Shown here: positions 6,694 through 14,850 of the stretch, piece after piece
How the letters are laid out: each line of letters begins with the position of its first letter
Numbering within the stretch: position 1 is the first letter of the stretch
From: Tyzzerella sp963558545
Lineage (GTDB): Bacteria > Bacillota > Clostridia > Lachnospirales > CAG-274
Direction: 5' to 3'
Assembly (NCBI RefSeq): GCF_963558545.1
Contig: NZ_CAUWHO010000046.1
Coordinates: 1 to 15,973 of the forward strand
Length of the DNA stretch: 15,973 nucleotides
The notes under the pieces: model-generated
What the model saw: only the letters and a program-made list of their open reading frames with translations
The model's database searches: none
Told to the model about the DNA's origin: nothing
Position numbers and translations under genes: made by a program

Positions 6694-8031
6694 TTAAATA
6701 TTTGTATAATCGTGTGTATGTATTACATTATTTTCTTCTAAAAATTTTAAATATTCTTTAACTGTATATGTAGGTTTAAAATTATTTACTATTTCTTTCC
6801 CTTTTTTAGCATTATCATATAATAAATCTATTAATGTTAAAGCCATAGCTTTAGCAGAATTAATATATCCCATTTCTTCATCTACCATATTATAATCTTT
6901 TGTATGAAAATCTCCAGTTGCTCCCATTATATAAGGGTGTATACAAGGCATTATTTGAGATAAATCCCCCATATCCGTAGAGCCTCCCCCAGTATTTAAA
7001 TCTATTATTTCGTCTTCTTTAATGTTTAAAAAGTTTATAAGATTATCTTTAAATAAAGCATTCATACTATCATCTGTCTCTAAAGATAAATACCCTATAA
7101 AATCTTCTATAACAACTTTACCACCAATAGCAAGTGCTGCTGCTTGTAAAGCTCTATTAAATTTTTTATTAGCATCTATCATAGCCTCTGCATTGTTGGC
7201 TCTTACCATAGCCTCCATAGTAACTTTATTAGGTACAACATTAACAGCATCTCCACCGTGGTTTATTATATAATGTACCCTTATTTTATCTTCATCTTTA
7301 AAAGTATCTCTAAGGGCATTTATGTTGTTAATGGCAAGATTAGCCATTGTGCCAGCATTTATACCTAAATGAGGTGCTCTTCCAGAGTGAGCAGATTTAC
7401 CAATAAAAGTAATACCTTTTTCTATAAAACCATTAGATTTGCCTTTTATTATACATTTTTTATTTTCTTTTATACTTCCAAGATGAAACATCATAGACAT
7501 ATCCACATCATCAAAATATCCTTTATGTATAAGCTCTTGCTTACCTCCTACATAAGTTATCATTTTATTATCTTGTAAATATTTTCTATATTCAAGCTCT
7601 ATACCTTCTTCTGCAGGTACAGCTATAAAATCTACCTTACCATCTAAATATTTAAAAACACCAGATTTTACCAATCCAATAGCACACCCAAGCATTCCAG
7701 CCATTTGAGCATTGTGTCCACAACAATGGATAGCCCCACCTTCTTTAGCATCTTTATGTTCAGGACAGGATAATGCATCTAGCTCTCCTAATATAGCAAC
7801 TTTAGGTCCTTGTTTATCTTTATTAATAGATGCCCTACAACCAGTAACGGCAATATTTTCTTCTACATCAAGTCCTAAGTCTTTTAAAGTATTTATTGCT
7901 ATATCAGTAGCTTTAAATTCTCTATAAGAAAGCTCTGGGTTATTATATATATATTTACCTATATTTATTATCTCATTTTTATTTTTATCTATTTCATCTA
8001 TACACATTTTCTTTAAAGTATTAATATCCAT
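6694..8031 (-). CDS. M20-family metallo-amidohydrolase (M20D, AbgB/IAA-amino acid hydrolase-like)
   Basis: A 445-residue cytoplasmic zinc-type peptidase/amidohydrolase that would cleave an amide bond of a small acyl-amino acid or peptide. It carries ILGELDAL (80-87), the metal-binding IHCCGHNAQMAG (C104, H106; the usual form is HACGHDxH), catalytic EE (141-142, VPAEEG), H183 (MFHLGS), the dimerisation domain with KSAHSGRAPHLGINA (212-226) and a C-terminal H376 (GDFHTKDY). STDMGDLSQ and IHPYI near 351-367 are typical of the aminobenzoyl-glutamate hydrolase group. No signal peptide is seen. The start is well supported by GGAGG seven bases upstream. It appears to be monocistronic, with its own promoter and terminator-like hairpins. 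The exact substrate cannot be read from the sequence. Confidence 0.88.
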   Translation of the reverse strand: MDINTLKKMCIDEIDKNKNEIINIGKYIYNNPELSYREFKATDIAINTLKDLGLDVEENIAVTGCRASINKDKQGPKVAILGELDALSCPEHKDAKEGGAIHCCGHNAQMAGMLGCAIGLVKSGVFKYLDGKVDFIAVPAEEGIELEYRKYLQDNKMITYVGGKQELIHKGYFDDVDMSMMFHLGSIKENKKCIIKGKSNGFIEKGITFIGKSAHSGRAPHLGINAGTMANLAINNINALRDTFKDEDKIRVHYIINHGGDAVNVVPNKVTMEAMVRANNAEAMIDANKKFNRALQAAALAIGGKVVIEDFIGYLSLETDDSMNALFKDNLINFLNIKEDEIIDLNTGGGSTDMGDLSQIMPCIHPYIMGATGDFHTKDYNMVDEEMGYINSAKAMALTLIDLLYDNAKKGKEIVNNFKPTYTVKEYLKFLEENNVIHTHDYTNI

Positions 8032-8061
8032 TTTATAACCTCCAAGTACAAATATATTTAT

Positions 8062-8090
8062 ATAATATCACATAAATATACTAAAATCAA
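8062..8090 (-). promoter_or_regulatory. promoter of the M20 amidohydrolase gene
   Basis: Minus strand TTGATT (8085-8090), 17-bp spacer, TATTAT (8062-8067) preceded by TGTGA. It lies about 30 bases ahead of the start codon, with a GGAGG ribosome binding site in between. Confidence 0.6.
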
Positions 8091-8100
8091 TATCTTTTGT

Positions 8101-8132
8101 ATATTTATTACTATTTTTGTATAATTATTACT
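8101..8132. repeat. 20-bp spaced direct repeats upstream of the M20 promoter
   Basis: ATATTTATTACT (8101-8112) and ATAATTATTACT (8121-8132) differ at one position. They are spaced 20 bp apart, about two helical turns, just upstream of the -35 box. The reverse complement of the second copy, AGTAATAATTAT, recurs at 8308-8319 near the divergent lipoprotein gene. Position and phasing fit an activator or regulator site, but the region is so AT-rich that chance is a real alternative. Confidence 0.35.
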
Positions 8133-8140
8133 ATTTTATA

Positions 8141-8387
8141 TTTTTATAAACGTACCATAGTTTTATTTAATTTGTATATTTTAAAAAATGGATTTTCAGT
8201 ATATTTAACTAATTTTTCATCAATATTTTATTGTTGAACATTGGTATTGTAATTTTTGTTTAAAAATGTTATTATTTAATTATATTTTTTTACTTTTTTT
8301 ATTTATTAGTAATAATTATCATAAAATATATTATAAATTATTATAATATATTTTCTTTAAGATTTTGGTTTTAGGAAGAGTTTTGTT
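8141..8387. other. AT-rich divergent intergenic region
   Basis: This stretch separates the M20 gene (leftward) from the broken lipoprotein gene (rightward). It is nearly all A/T. A TATAAT at 8342-8347 could be the lipoprotein -10 box but has no convincing -35. A near-palindrome, TTATTAGTAATAA, lies near 8303-8315. AGGAAG (8373-8378) is the ribosome binding site for the ATG at 8388. I see no RNA gene or coding frame in it. Confidence 0.4.
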
Positions 8388-10047
8388 ATGAAAAAAATAT
8401 AATAAAAAAATATCATTATTTTTATCAACTTTATTAATAACACAAGCCTTTTTAACAGGTTGTAATTCTAGTAGTACTGTAAGCAAAAATAGTGATTCTG
8501 TACCAGAAATATGAGATGATTGTAAAGTTAATAGTTTAATGAACCCAACTGGACTTCCAATAGTAGATAAAAAAGGCTATTATACTTTTTCTCTATTTGT
8601 AGATAATCATACTCCAGTTGAAGGACAAATATTATGGCAACCATTAGAAAATCAAACTAATGTTAAGGTTAATTTAAATCAATATCCATATGAAATAGCA
8701 AAAGAGAAATATGGGTTAGCTTTAAGCTCTGGAGATTATACAGATGCTATTGCAGGTTGGTGCTTAAGCCAAAATGATATATTAAAGTATGGAGCAAATA
8801 TGGGTGTATTTATCCCTTTAGAAAAATATTTTGAAAAATATGCACCAAATATTATGAAAGTTTTAGAGCTACCTGGTGTTCGTGAAACTATGACTGCCCC
8901 TGACGGACATATATATTCTATACCTTTTGTTGAGGAACAACCAAAGGTTATCTATAACCCGTTTATAAATCAAAAATGGCTAGATAACTTAGGATTAGAT
9001 GTTCCTGCTAATACAGAAGAATTTAGAGAAGTGCTTCGTGCATTTAAAGAAAAAGATGCAAACGGAAATGGAAATCCTAATGATGAAATTCCATTTTCTG
9101 CAGACCCTAATAATAGACGACTTGCTTATCTCTGTGGTTGGTTTGGTTTACCAATGGAAACAGATGGTTTTACTATAATAAATGGCGAGCTAGAGTTTGG
9201 ATTTAATAAAGAAGAATATAAACAATTTATTGAATATATGGCTAGTTTAAATGCAGAAGGTTTACTTGACCCAGAATTTTTTACACAAGATTTATCCACT
9301 TGGAAAGCAAAAGGTGAGCAAGATTTATATGGTGTTTCTATGGCTTATGGTAGCCTAGACTTTAAAAAATATGCTCCTGACCAAGACCCTGAATTTGTCC
9401 CATTACCAGTATTATCTAGTCCACAATGTAATGACCCAAAATGGCTTGCAACATCAAATGGTATGCAAATATATAAAAATCAATTTGTAATTACAGATAA
9501 AGCAAAAAATCCAGAAATAATAGTTAGATATTGGGACAATGTATTTGAAACATATAATTCTTTTCAAGCACTAAACGGACCTTTTGATAAATTCTGTGAA
9601 AAAGTTGGAGAAAACCATTATAGGCCTTATGATACAACTAAACTACCACCAGAAGAACAAGAAAAATATTCACCTATGAATATATTCCCAAGACCATTAC
9701 CTACATATATCCCATCAGATGTAAAAATTGACAGAGATATAGAGCTAAAAAGTTATAAATATGAAAAAAAATTGGCAGATAAACTATACGCCCCTTATTT
9801 ATTAGGAAATGACGGCAATGGAAATTATACAGTTATCCCTCAATTTTGGGTACCAGAAGATAAAGTGGAAAAATTATCAGAATATTCTACTTCTATTACA
9901 TCATATGTAAATCAAAAAACAGCTGCCTGGATTAGTGGGCAAGCAGATGTTAATTTAGAGTGGAATGAATATTGTAAGCAATTAGAAAAATTAGGTTTAC
10001 AAGAGTATATAAACATAAAAAAAGAAGCAATAGGAAAAATACAGTAA
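8388..10047 (+). pseudogene. family 1 extracellular solute-binding lipoprotein (LplA-like), start region broken
   Basis: Intact, this would be the substrate-binding lipoprotein of a carbohydrate ABC importer, about 553 residues. ATG 8388 has a good AGGAAG site but enters a run of seven A and stops at TAA within four codons. With six A the frame reads MKKYNKKISLFLS, a hydrophobic stretch, then a clear lipobox LTGC (Cys at 8461-8463) and a Ser-rich linker. In that frame a second lesion, TGA at 8512-8514, follows. After it the frame is open to TAA 10045 (502 codons from ATG 8539, which has no ribosome binding site). The body shows family traits: NPTGLPIVD, DANGNGNPNDEIPFS, LDPEFFTQD. No permease or ATPase gene lies nearby. 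It is the only plus-strand gene here. It could be a recent pseudogene, or a contingency gene switched by the poly-A run; the TGA argues for decay. Confidence 0.78.
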
Positions 10048-10057
10048 AATTAAATAC

Positions 10058-10130
10058 TATATTAATTATATAATAATAAGGTGTAGACTTAAAACCTACA
10101 CCTTATTATTATATAATTAATATATTTTTT
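10058..10130 (+). terminator. strong terminator between convergent transcription units
   Basis: Arms 10058-10086 and 10096-10124 form a perfect 29-bp stem with a 9-base loop, followed on the plus strand by TTTTTT (10125-10130). It begins 11 bases after the lipoprotein stop codon. It also lies just behind the last gene of the minus-strand sugar operon and can fold in that transcript too, though without a T-run on that side. Confidence 0.9.
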
Positions 10131-10132
10131 AT

Positions 10133-11188
10133 CTATATATTACAGTTTACTTTTTTCCCCTTTTCACTAGACTCAAAAATATAATCTATTATTTCCATAG
10201 TTCTTAAACACTGTTCTGGCTTAACAATAAGCTCTTCCTTTTTGTTTAATACATTAACAATATTTAAATAAAAGCTAGCCCATTTAGGATTTACATCAGG
10301 AAGCTCAATCTCAGCTGTTGTTTCAACTGGTCTTGGAGCCATAGTTCTAGTAGGGCCTGCCTCTGTATAAACAATAACATCGTCCCATACCAATTCTTCA
10401 TTATTGTTTAATTTAACTATTTTACCATTACAGTTCCAATCTTCAATAATAGCAGTACCATCTTCACAACACATATGCCATCTTGGTTGAGTTATAAAGC
10501 AATTTGTAGCAACTTCAACTAATACATTTACATTATTATCTAATTTCATCATTAATTTAAAATTATCGTCTACTTCCTTACAATGTATAGAAAATAAATT
10601 AGCATAAATTTCAATCACCTTATTTTGTGGAAAAAGGTCTAATATCTGGTCAATTAAATGTATACCCCAATCATAGAGCATACCTCCACCATTTTCTTTA
10701 ACACCTCTCCAACCGTGTAAAGGTCCTCTAGAGCCTTGTACTCTAGTTTCTATATAATAAGGATTTACTAAAATTTTATCATCTAATATTTTTTTAATTA
10801 TATTGTAATCTTTGTCCCATCTTCTATTTTGGTGTATAGAAAATAATTTTCCAGTTTCTTTTTGAACTTTAATAATTTCTTCTAACTCTTTTTTATTCAT
10901 AGTTACTGGTTTTTCACAAATAACATTTTTTCCACCTTTAAGGCATTTAATAGCTATATCTTTGTGAAAATTGTTAGGTGTAGCTATAGTAACAATGTCT
11001 ACTTCTTTATCTTCTAACACTTCTTCTAAACTATTATATGCTTTTATACCATTTTGTCTAGCTTTTTCTAGCATTTCTTCTCTAATATCATAAGCACCTA
11101 TAACCTCTATGCTAGGTATATGCGCCTTAATATTTTCATAATGCCAAAATCCTATTCCGCCATAACCAACTATAACTGCTTTATACAT
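10133..11188 (-). CDS. Gfo/Idh/MocA-family sugar oxidoreductase (second of two in the operon)
   Basis: A 351-residue NAD(P)-dependent dehydrogenase. The N-terminal Rossmann domain starts with AVIVGYGGIG, the nucleotide-binding loop. The catalytic lysine motif is CEKPVT (K93), preceded by ATPNNFH. The C-terminal sugar-binding domain carries GGGMLYDWGIHLID, with D173 and H177 in the catalytic positions. Family members oxidise or reduce hydroxyl groups of sugars, inositols and glycosides. It is the last gene of the LacI-led operon, 21 bases after the 321-residue TIM-barrel gene, with AAAGGAGG ahead of the ATG. It is clearly different from the first Gfo/Idh protein, so the two probably do different steps. 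By analogy with levoglucosan catabolism (LgdA and LgdC) one may oxidise C3 and the other reduce the keto product. That role is inference. Confidence 0.87.
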   Translation of the reverse strand: MYKAVIVGYGGIGFWHYENIKAHIPSIEVIGAYDIREEMLEKARQNGIKAYNSLEEVLEDKEVDIVTIATPNNFHKDIAIKCLKGGKNVICEKPVTMNKKELEEIIKVQKETGKLFSIHQNRRWDKDYNIIKKILDDKILVNPYYIETRVQGSRGPLHGWRGVKENGGGMLYDWGIHLIDQILDLFPQNKVIEIYANLFSIHCKEVDDNFKLMMKLDNNVNVLVEVATNCFITQPRWHMCCEDGTAIIEDWNCNGKIVKLNNNEELVWDDVIVYTEAGPTRTMAPRPVETTAEIELPDVNPKWASFYLNIVNVLNKKEELIVKPEQCLRTMEIIDYIFESSEKGKKVNCNI

Positions 11189-11209
11189 TATAAAATTTCC
11201 TCCTTTACT

Positions 11210-12175
11210 TTAAGCCCACCACATTTCTCCAGTTCCTTCAAATGTTATAACTTCTTTTAAAAATTCTACTGCCTTTGTTAACCCTTCATTTTGACTCATT
11301 AAGCTATCTTCGTGTTCTATACTAATAGCATAGTCATATCCCACTAGTCTTAAATTAGAAATAATATCTTTCCATTTAGAATAGTCATTTCCATAGCCAA
11401 CGCTTCTAAACACCCAAGAGCGATTAATAACATCTCCATAATGTTGTGTATCTAAAACTCCATTTTTAGCAGTGTTGTAAATATCTATTTTGGTATCTTT
11501 TGCGTGGAAATGAAATATTGCATCTTTAAGCTCTCTTATAACAGCTACAGGGTCCATACCTTGCCATATCAAATGGCTTGGGTCTAAATTTGCACCTATT
11601 TCTTCCCCTACTGCCTGTCTTAATTTTAATAAGGAATGTGTGTTATATACACTAAATCCAGGGTGTAATTCTAATCCTATTTTATTTACATTATGTGCTT
11701 TAGCAAATGCTACTAAGTTTTTCCAATATGGTATTAAAACTTCGTTCCATTGATATTCTAAAATAGCTAAGTAATCTTCTGGCCAAGGGCAAGTTACCCA
11801 GTTAGGATATTTTGCACCATCGTAATCTCCAGGACAACCAGAAAAAGTATTTATTTGGTTTATTCCTAGCTTTTCTGCAAGTAAAATACAATTTCTTATA
11901 TCCTTATCAAAAGCATCTGCTATGTCTTTTTGTGGGTGTACAGGATTTCCGTGACAACTTAAAGCACTTATTTCTAAATTATATTTTTTTATTGCATTTT
12001 TAAAATCTTCTAAAGCTTTATCATCATTTAACAATATTTCTGGGTCTGCGTGAGATTTTCCAGGGTATCCACCACAACCTATTTCCACCATTTGTATACC
12101 TTTTTTAGAAAAATATTCTAAAGCCTCCTCTAAAGGTTTATCTCCTAACAAGCAAGTAAAAACACCTAGTTTCAT
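11210..12175 (-). CDS. sugar phosphate isomerase/epimerase-family TIM barrel, 321 aa
   Basis: A xylose-isomerase-like (AP endonuclease 2 fold) TIM-barrel protein. It begins MKLGVFTCLLGDKPLEEALE. Likely metal ligands are E169 (IGLELHPGF), D198 with H201 (NLDPSHLIWQG), H224 (FHFHAKD) and E287 (SIEHED). An Arg at 257 and the long Trp-rich insertion around 117-152 (DYDGAKYPNWVTCPWPEDY) mark a subfamily I associate from memory with Gfo/Idh oxidoreductases in sugar operons. Family members isomerise, epimerise, dehydrate or eliminate keto-sugars with a divalent metal. The start has AGGAGGGG directly upstream and lies 16 bases after the preceding gene. A likely role is elimination or hydrolysis of a keto-glycoside made by a partner dehydrogenase. 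The substrate is unknown. Confidence 0.85.
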   Translation of the reverse strand: MKLGVFTCLLGDKPLEEALEYFSKKGIQMVEIGCGGYPGKSHADPEILLNDDKALEDFKNAIKKYNLEISALSCHGNPVHPQKDIADAFDKDIRNCILLAEKLGINQINTFSGCPGDYDGAKYPNWVTCPWPEDYLAILEYQWNEVLIPYWKNLVAFAKAHNVNKIGLELHPGFSVYNTHSLLKLRQAVGEEIGANLDPSHLIWQGMDPVAVIRELKDAIFHFHAKDTKIDIYNTAKNGVLDTQHYGDVINRSWVFRSVGYGNDYSKWKDIISNLRLVGYDYAISIEHEDSLMSQNEGLTKAVEFLKEVITFEGTGEMWWA

Positions 12176-12191
12176 TATTACCCCTCCTAAA

Positions 12192-12917
12192 TTATTTTAA
12201 ATTTTCTTTTATATACTTAACACTTCTTTTAACATCTTCCAATCCATTTGGTAAAGGCATATCATTTTCCACTATTGCCCATTCTATCCCTAGTTGTTTT
12301 GCTTTTTCAAAAATATCTTTTATGGGTGCATTTCCTTCTCCCAATGCCTTAGTATCTCTATTAATACCATCTTTTAAATGTATTAATTTCATATTTTTAT
12401 TATTTTGCATATATTCTAAAACATTTATATTTGCACAATATACCCAAAATGTATCTAGCTCCAATTTTAATTTATTATCTAATTTTTCTAATAAAATATC
12501 TAGTGCATATTTATTATCAAATTTAATAAATTCGTGGTCGTGATTATGATAAAATAACTCCATACCATTTTGGTTATATTTATCAACAATAGCTTTTAAG
12601 CCACTTATAATTTTATCTAAGTCTTCTTTTGTTTTTATATCATAGTAAGGGCAAACAATATTTTTATTACCTATTATTTTATTATAGTTTATAACTTCAT
12701 CTGCTTTATCCACTATATGCTCATAGGGTGTATGACTAGCTACTGCCTTTAAATTAAGTCTGTCTAAATTACTTTTCATAACGTGTGCATCTATATTGTA
12801 AAATCCTGCAAATTCTACACCTTCAAATCCTAGATTAGCCACTTCTTCTAAAGTTTTAACAAAATCTTTTTGTAATTCTTCTCGTATAGTATATAATTGT
12901 AATGCCAATTTAACCAT
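12192..12917 (-). CDS. sugar phosphate isomerase/epimerase-family TIM barrel, 241 aa
   Basis: A short TIM-barrel protein of the xylose-isomerase-like superfamily. It opens with LALQLYTIREELQKDF and GFEGVEFAG (E35). It then has H62, YHNHDHEF (123-130), LELDTFWV (D155), IHLKDG (H180, K182, D183), a Gly-rich ALGEGN (191-196, probably a phosphate or substrate loop) and E217 (VENDMP). All four metal-ligand positions look filled. Compared with the 321-residue neighbour it lacks the long Trp-rich insertion, so the two are different subfamilies rather than a recent duplication. AGAGGTG stands ahead of the ATG, and the gap to the upstream gene is 22 bases. Possible roles are a keto-sugar lyase, hydratase or isomerase. 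An IolE/IolI-like inositol role is possible but no other inositol genes are present. Confidence 0.84.
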   Translation of the reverse strand: MVKLALQLYTIREELQKDFVKTLEEVANLGFEGVEFAGFYNIDAHVMKSNLDRLNLKAVASHTPYEHIVDKADEVINYNKIIGNKNIVCPYYDIKTKEDLDKIISGLKAIVDKYNQNGMELFYHNHDHEFIKFDNKYALDILLEKLDNKLKLELDTFWVYCANINVLEYMQNNKNMKLIHLKDGINRDTKALGEGNAPIKDIFEKAKQLGIEWAIVENDMPLPNGLEDVKRSVKYIKENLK

Positions 12918-12939
12918 AAAATATGCACCTCTTTTTTAA

Positions 12940-13719
12940 TTATAACATAAATTTTTTTATATATCTTATAGTATATTCTATTCCTTTTCTTCCAAGCTCT
13001 CCTTGCCATAATGGAGAATGTGGCTCTATACTAAGTACCCCATCATACCCACCAGAATATAACATACCAATAAATGAGCTCCAATCTGTTTGGTCTAAGC
13101 CTGCTGGAGGGTCATCATATCTTTGCCCATCTACTACTAAAACACCTTTAATGTGTACGTGAGCAAATCTATTACACCATTTTTTAGTTTCTGATAAATA
13201 ATCCCCTCCATCATAAATACAATGAGATGTATCATATTTTATATATAAATCTTTTAAATAACCGTGTATTAAATTCCAAGCTGGGTCAGAATGTACAAAA
13301 TTATTCCATCTACAATTGTATGTAGCTATTTTTATATTTTTAGGCTTTGCATATTCTATTAATTTTTCAAAATATTTTATAGCAAAAGTTACATTTTCAT
13401 AATAGGAAAATTCTTCTACATAGTTACAACCAGTAACATATACAGGTGCATCAAGTTTTTGGCAAGCATCTATAAGTTTATATTCTATGCTAAGCTCTTC
13501 ATCGTTTAATTCTCCTGTTTTTAAAATTCTATCGCTACCCCATCTACCAACAGATGAAATTTTTATATTATATTTCTCTGATAGTTCTTTTGTTTTTTCA
13601 ACATTTTCTAAAAACTCTTTATCTCTATCATTTACGCATATTTCTAAATATTCTAATCCTTTGTCCGATACATCTTTAAAATGTTCTTCATATATCCAAT
13701 TAATAATTCCTAGTTTCAT
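12940..13719 (-). CDS. sugar phosphate isomerase/epimerase-family TIM barrel, 259 aa
   Basis: The third xylose-isomerase-like TIM barrel of the operon. It shows the barrel start MKLGIINWIYEEHF, then KYDTSHCIYDGGD (D163, H166), HVHIKG (H187, H189) and SIEPHS (E232). At the position where the family usually has the first metal-binding Glu, the strand reads IATYNCRWNNF, so N135 stands there. Metal binding may therefore be altered, or this is the norm in its subfamily. GVLVVDGQRYDDPPAGLDQ (192-210) is probably the substrate loop. The start is ATG 13719, with AGAGGTG as its ribosome binding site. The in-frame GTG at 13728 lies within that site. It is 24 bases after the first Gfo/Idh gene and certainly in the same operon. 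Confidence 0.84.
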   Translation of the reverse strand: MKLGIINWIYEEHFKDVSDKGLEYLEICVNDRDKEFLENVEKTKELSEKYNIKISSVGRWGSDRILKTGELNDEELSIEYKLIDACQKLDAPVYVTGCNYVEEFSYYENVTFAIKYFEKLIEYAKPKNIKIATYNCRWNNFVHSDPAWNLIHGYLKDLYIKYDTSHCIYDGGDYLSETKKWCNRFAHVHIKGVLVVDGQRYDDPPAGLDQTDWSSFIGMLYSGGYDGVLSIEPHSPLWQGELGRKGIEYTIRYIKKFML

Positions 13720-13743
13720 TTTATTCACCTCTAAAATTATGTA

Positions 13744-14829
13744 TTATTCATTAAAAAATATTGGTTTTCCTATTTCTGCCGATTTATAAATAGCTTCTAA
13801 TATTTGTGTAACTACCATAGCCTCTTCTGGCTTAACAATAACTTCTTTATCATTAATAATAGCATCTATCCATAGCCTTGCCTCTTTGTCTGCTTCTGTT
13901 TCTGCTACTCCATCAAAAAAAGCAACTCCCCCAGCAGTTAAATCTGGTTTTTCAACATATTGTTTATTATATTTAACTCCATTTATTCTAAGGCCATCTT
14001 TCATATCTGCCCCAGCTTTAGTACCACATAGACTAGTTTTTGCCTCATTTACATCAAGGCTATTTAATGCCCAGCTAGATTCTAAAACTATTGTAGCACC
14101 GTCTTCCATAATTATAAAGCCAAAAGCAGAATCTTCTACTGTATATTCTTCTGGGTTCCAATCTCCCCAAGTATTAGCTGTTTCTGTTTGGTTACCTAAC
14201 TTTTTATAAACACTACCTACAACCATTTTAGGCTTATAGTTATTCATCATCCAAAGTGTTAAATCTAAGGCGTGAGTACCAATATCTATTAATGGGCCTC
14301 CTCCTTGTTCTTCTTCATTTAAAAATACGCCCCAAGTAGGGACTGCTCTTCTTCTAATAGCGTGAGCTTTTGCATAATAAATTTCGCCAAGCTCATCATT
14401 TTCACAAGCCCTTTTTAAATATGTGCTATCATCTCTATATCTATTTTGATATCCTATTGTAAGCTTTTTACCTGTTCTTTTAGCTGCTTCTATCATTTCC
14501 ATAGCTTCTTTAGTAGTTTTTGCCATAGGTTTTTCACACATAACGTGCTTTCCAGATTCTAAAGAGTCTATTGTAATAAAGCTATGAGAACGGTTAGGTG
14601 TACAAACGTGTACAATCTCTATTTGCTCATCTTTTAAAAGCTCCTTATAATCTGTATAAACTTTAGCACCTTCTACTCCGTATTCTTTAGCAGCTTTTTC
14701 TGCTTTTTCTAAAATAATATCACAAAAAGCAACTAACTCTACATTTTTTAATTTCTTTAATGAAGGCATATGCTTACCATTAGCAATTCCACCACAACCA
14801 ATAATACCTACTTTCACTACTCTTTCCAT
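13744..14829 (-). CDS. Gfo/Idh/MocA-family sugar oxidoreductase (first of two in the operon)
   Basis: A 361-residue NAD(P)-dependent dehydrogenase. The Rossmann motif is VGIIGCGGIANGKH, from about residue 7. The catalytic lysine sits in CEKPMA (K100), after CTPNRSH. GYQNRYR follows, and the second domain has GGGPLIDIGTHALDLTLW with D182 and H186. GIANGKH and DIGTHALDL place it near glucose-fructose oxidoreductase and scyllo-inositol or glycoside 3-dehydrogenase relatives. It directly follows the lacI gene and precedes three TIM-barrel genes, so it is the best candidate for the first, oxidising step of the pathway. I place the start at ATG 14829, nine bases after AAAGGAG. An in-frame ATG at 14838 touches the binding site and is too close. 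Confidence 0.88.
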   Translation of the reverse strand: MERVVKVGIIGCGGIANGKHMPSLKKLKNVELVAFCDIILEKAEKAAKEYGVEGAKVYTDYKELLKDEQIEIVHVCTPNRSHSFITIDSLESGKHVMCEKPMAKTTKEAMEMIEAAKRTGKKLTIGYQNRYRDDSTYLKRACENDELGEIYYAKAHAIRRRAVPTWGVFLNEEEQGGGPLIDIGTHALDLTLWMMNNYKPKMVVGSVYKKLGNQTETANTWGDWNPEEYTVEDSAFGFIIMEDGATIVLESSWALNSLDVNEAKTSLCGTKAGADMKDGLRINGVKYNKQYVEKPDLTAGGVAFFDGVAETEADKEARLWIDAIINDKEVIVKPEEAMVVTQILEAIYKSAEIGKPIFFNE

Positions 14830-14850
14830 TTTAAACATCTCCTTTATTTA

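Noticed and set aside
8234..8284. Promoters for the lipoprotein gene (TTGAAC 8234-8239; TTGTTT 8256-8261 with ATTATA 8279-8284)
   Set aside because: The matches are weak in a nearly pure A/T region and cannot be distinguished from chance.
8512..8514. TGA read as tryptophan or selenocysteine in the lipoprotein gene
   Set aside because: All clear Trp positions I checked in neighbouring genes use TGG, and the other genes contain no in-frame TGA, so code reassignment is not supported. None of the twelve stop codons in the window is TGA, but that is too small a sample to matter. The TGA lies in a non-catalytic linker, which argues against selenocysteine.
8539..10047. Treating ATG 8539 as the true start of an intact solute-binding protein
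   Set aside because: It has no ribosome binding site, and a signal peptide with lipobox lies upstream in the same frame, so it is the truncated remainder of a longer lipoprotein.
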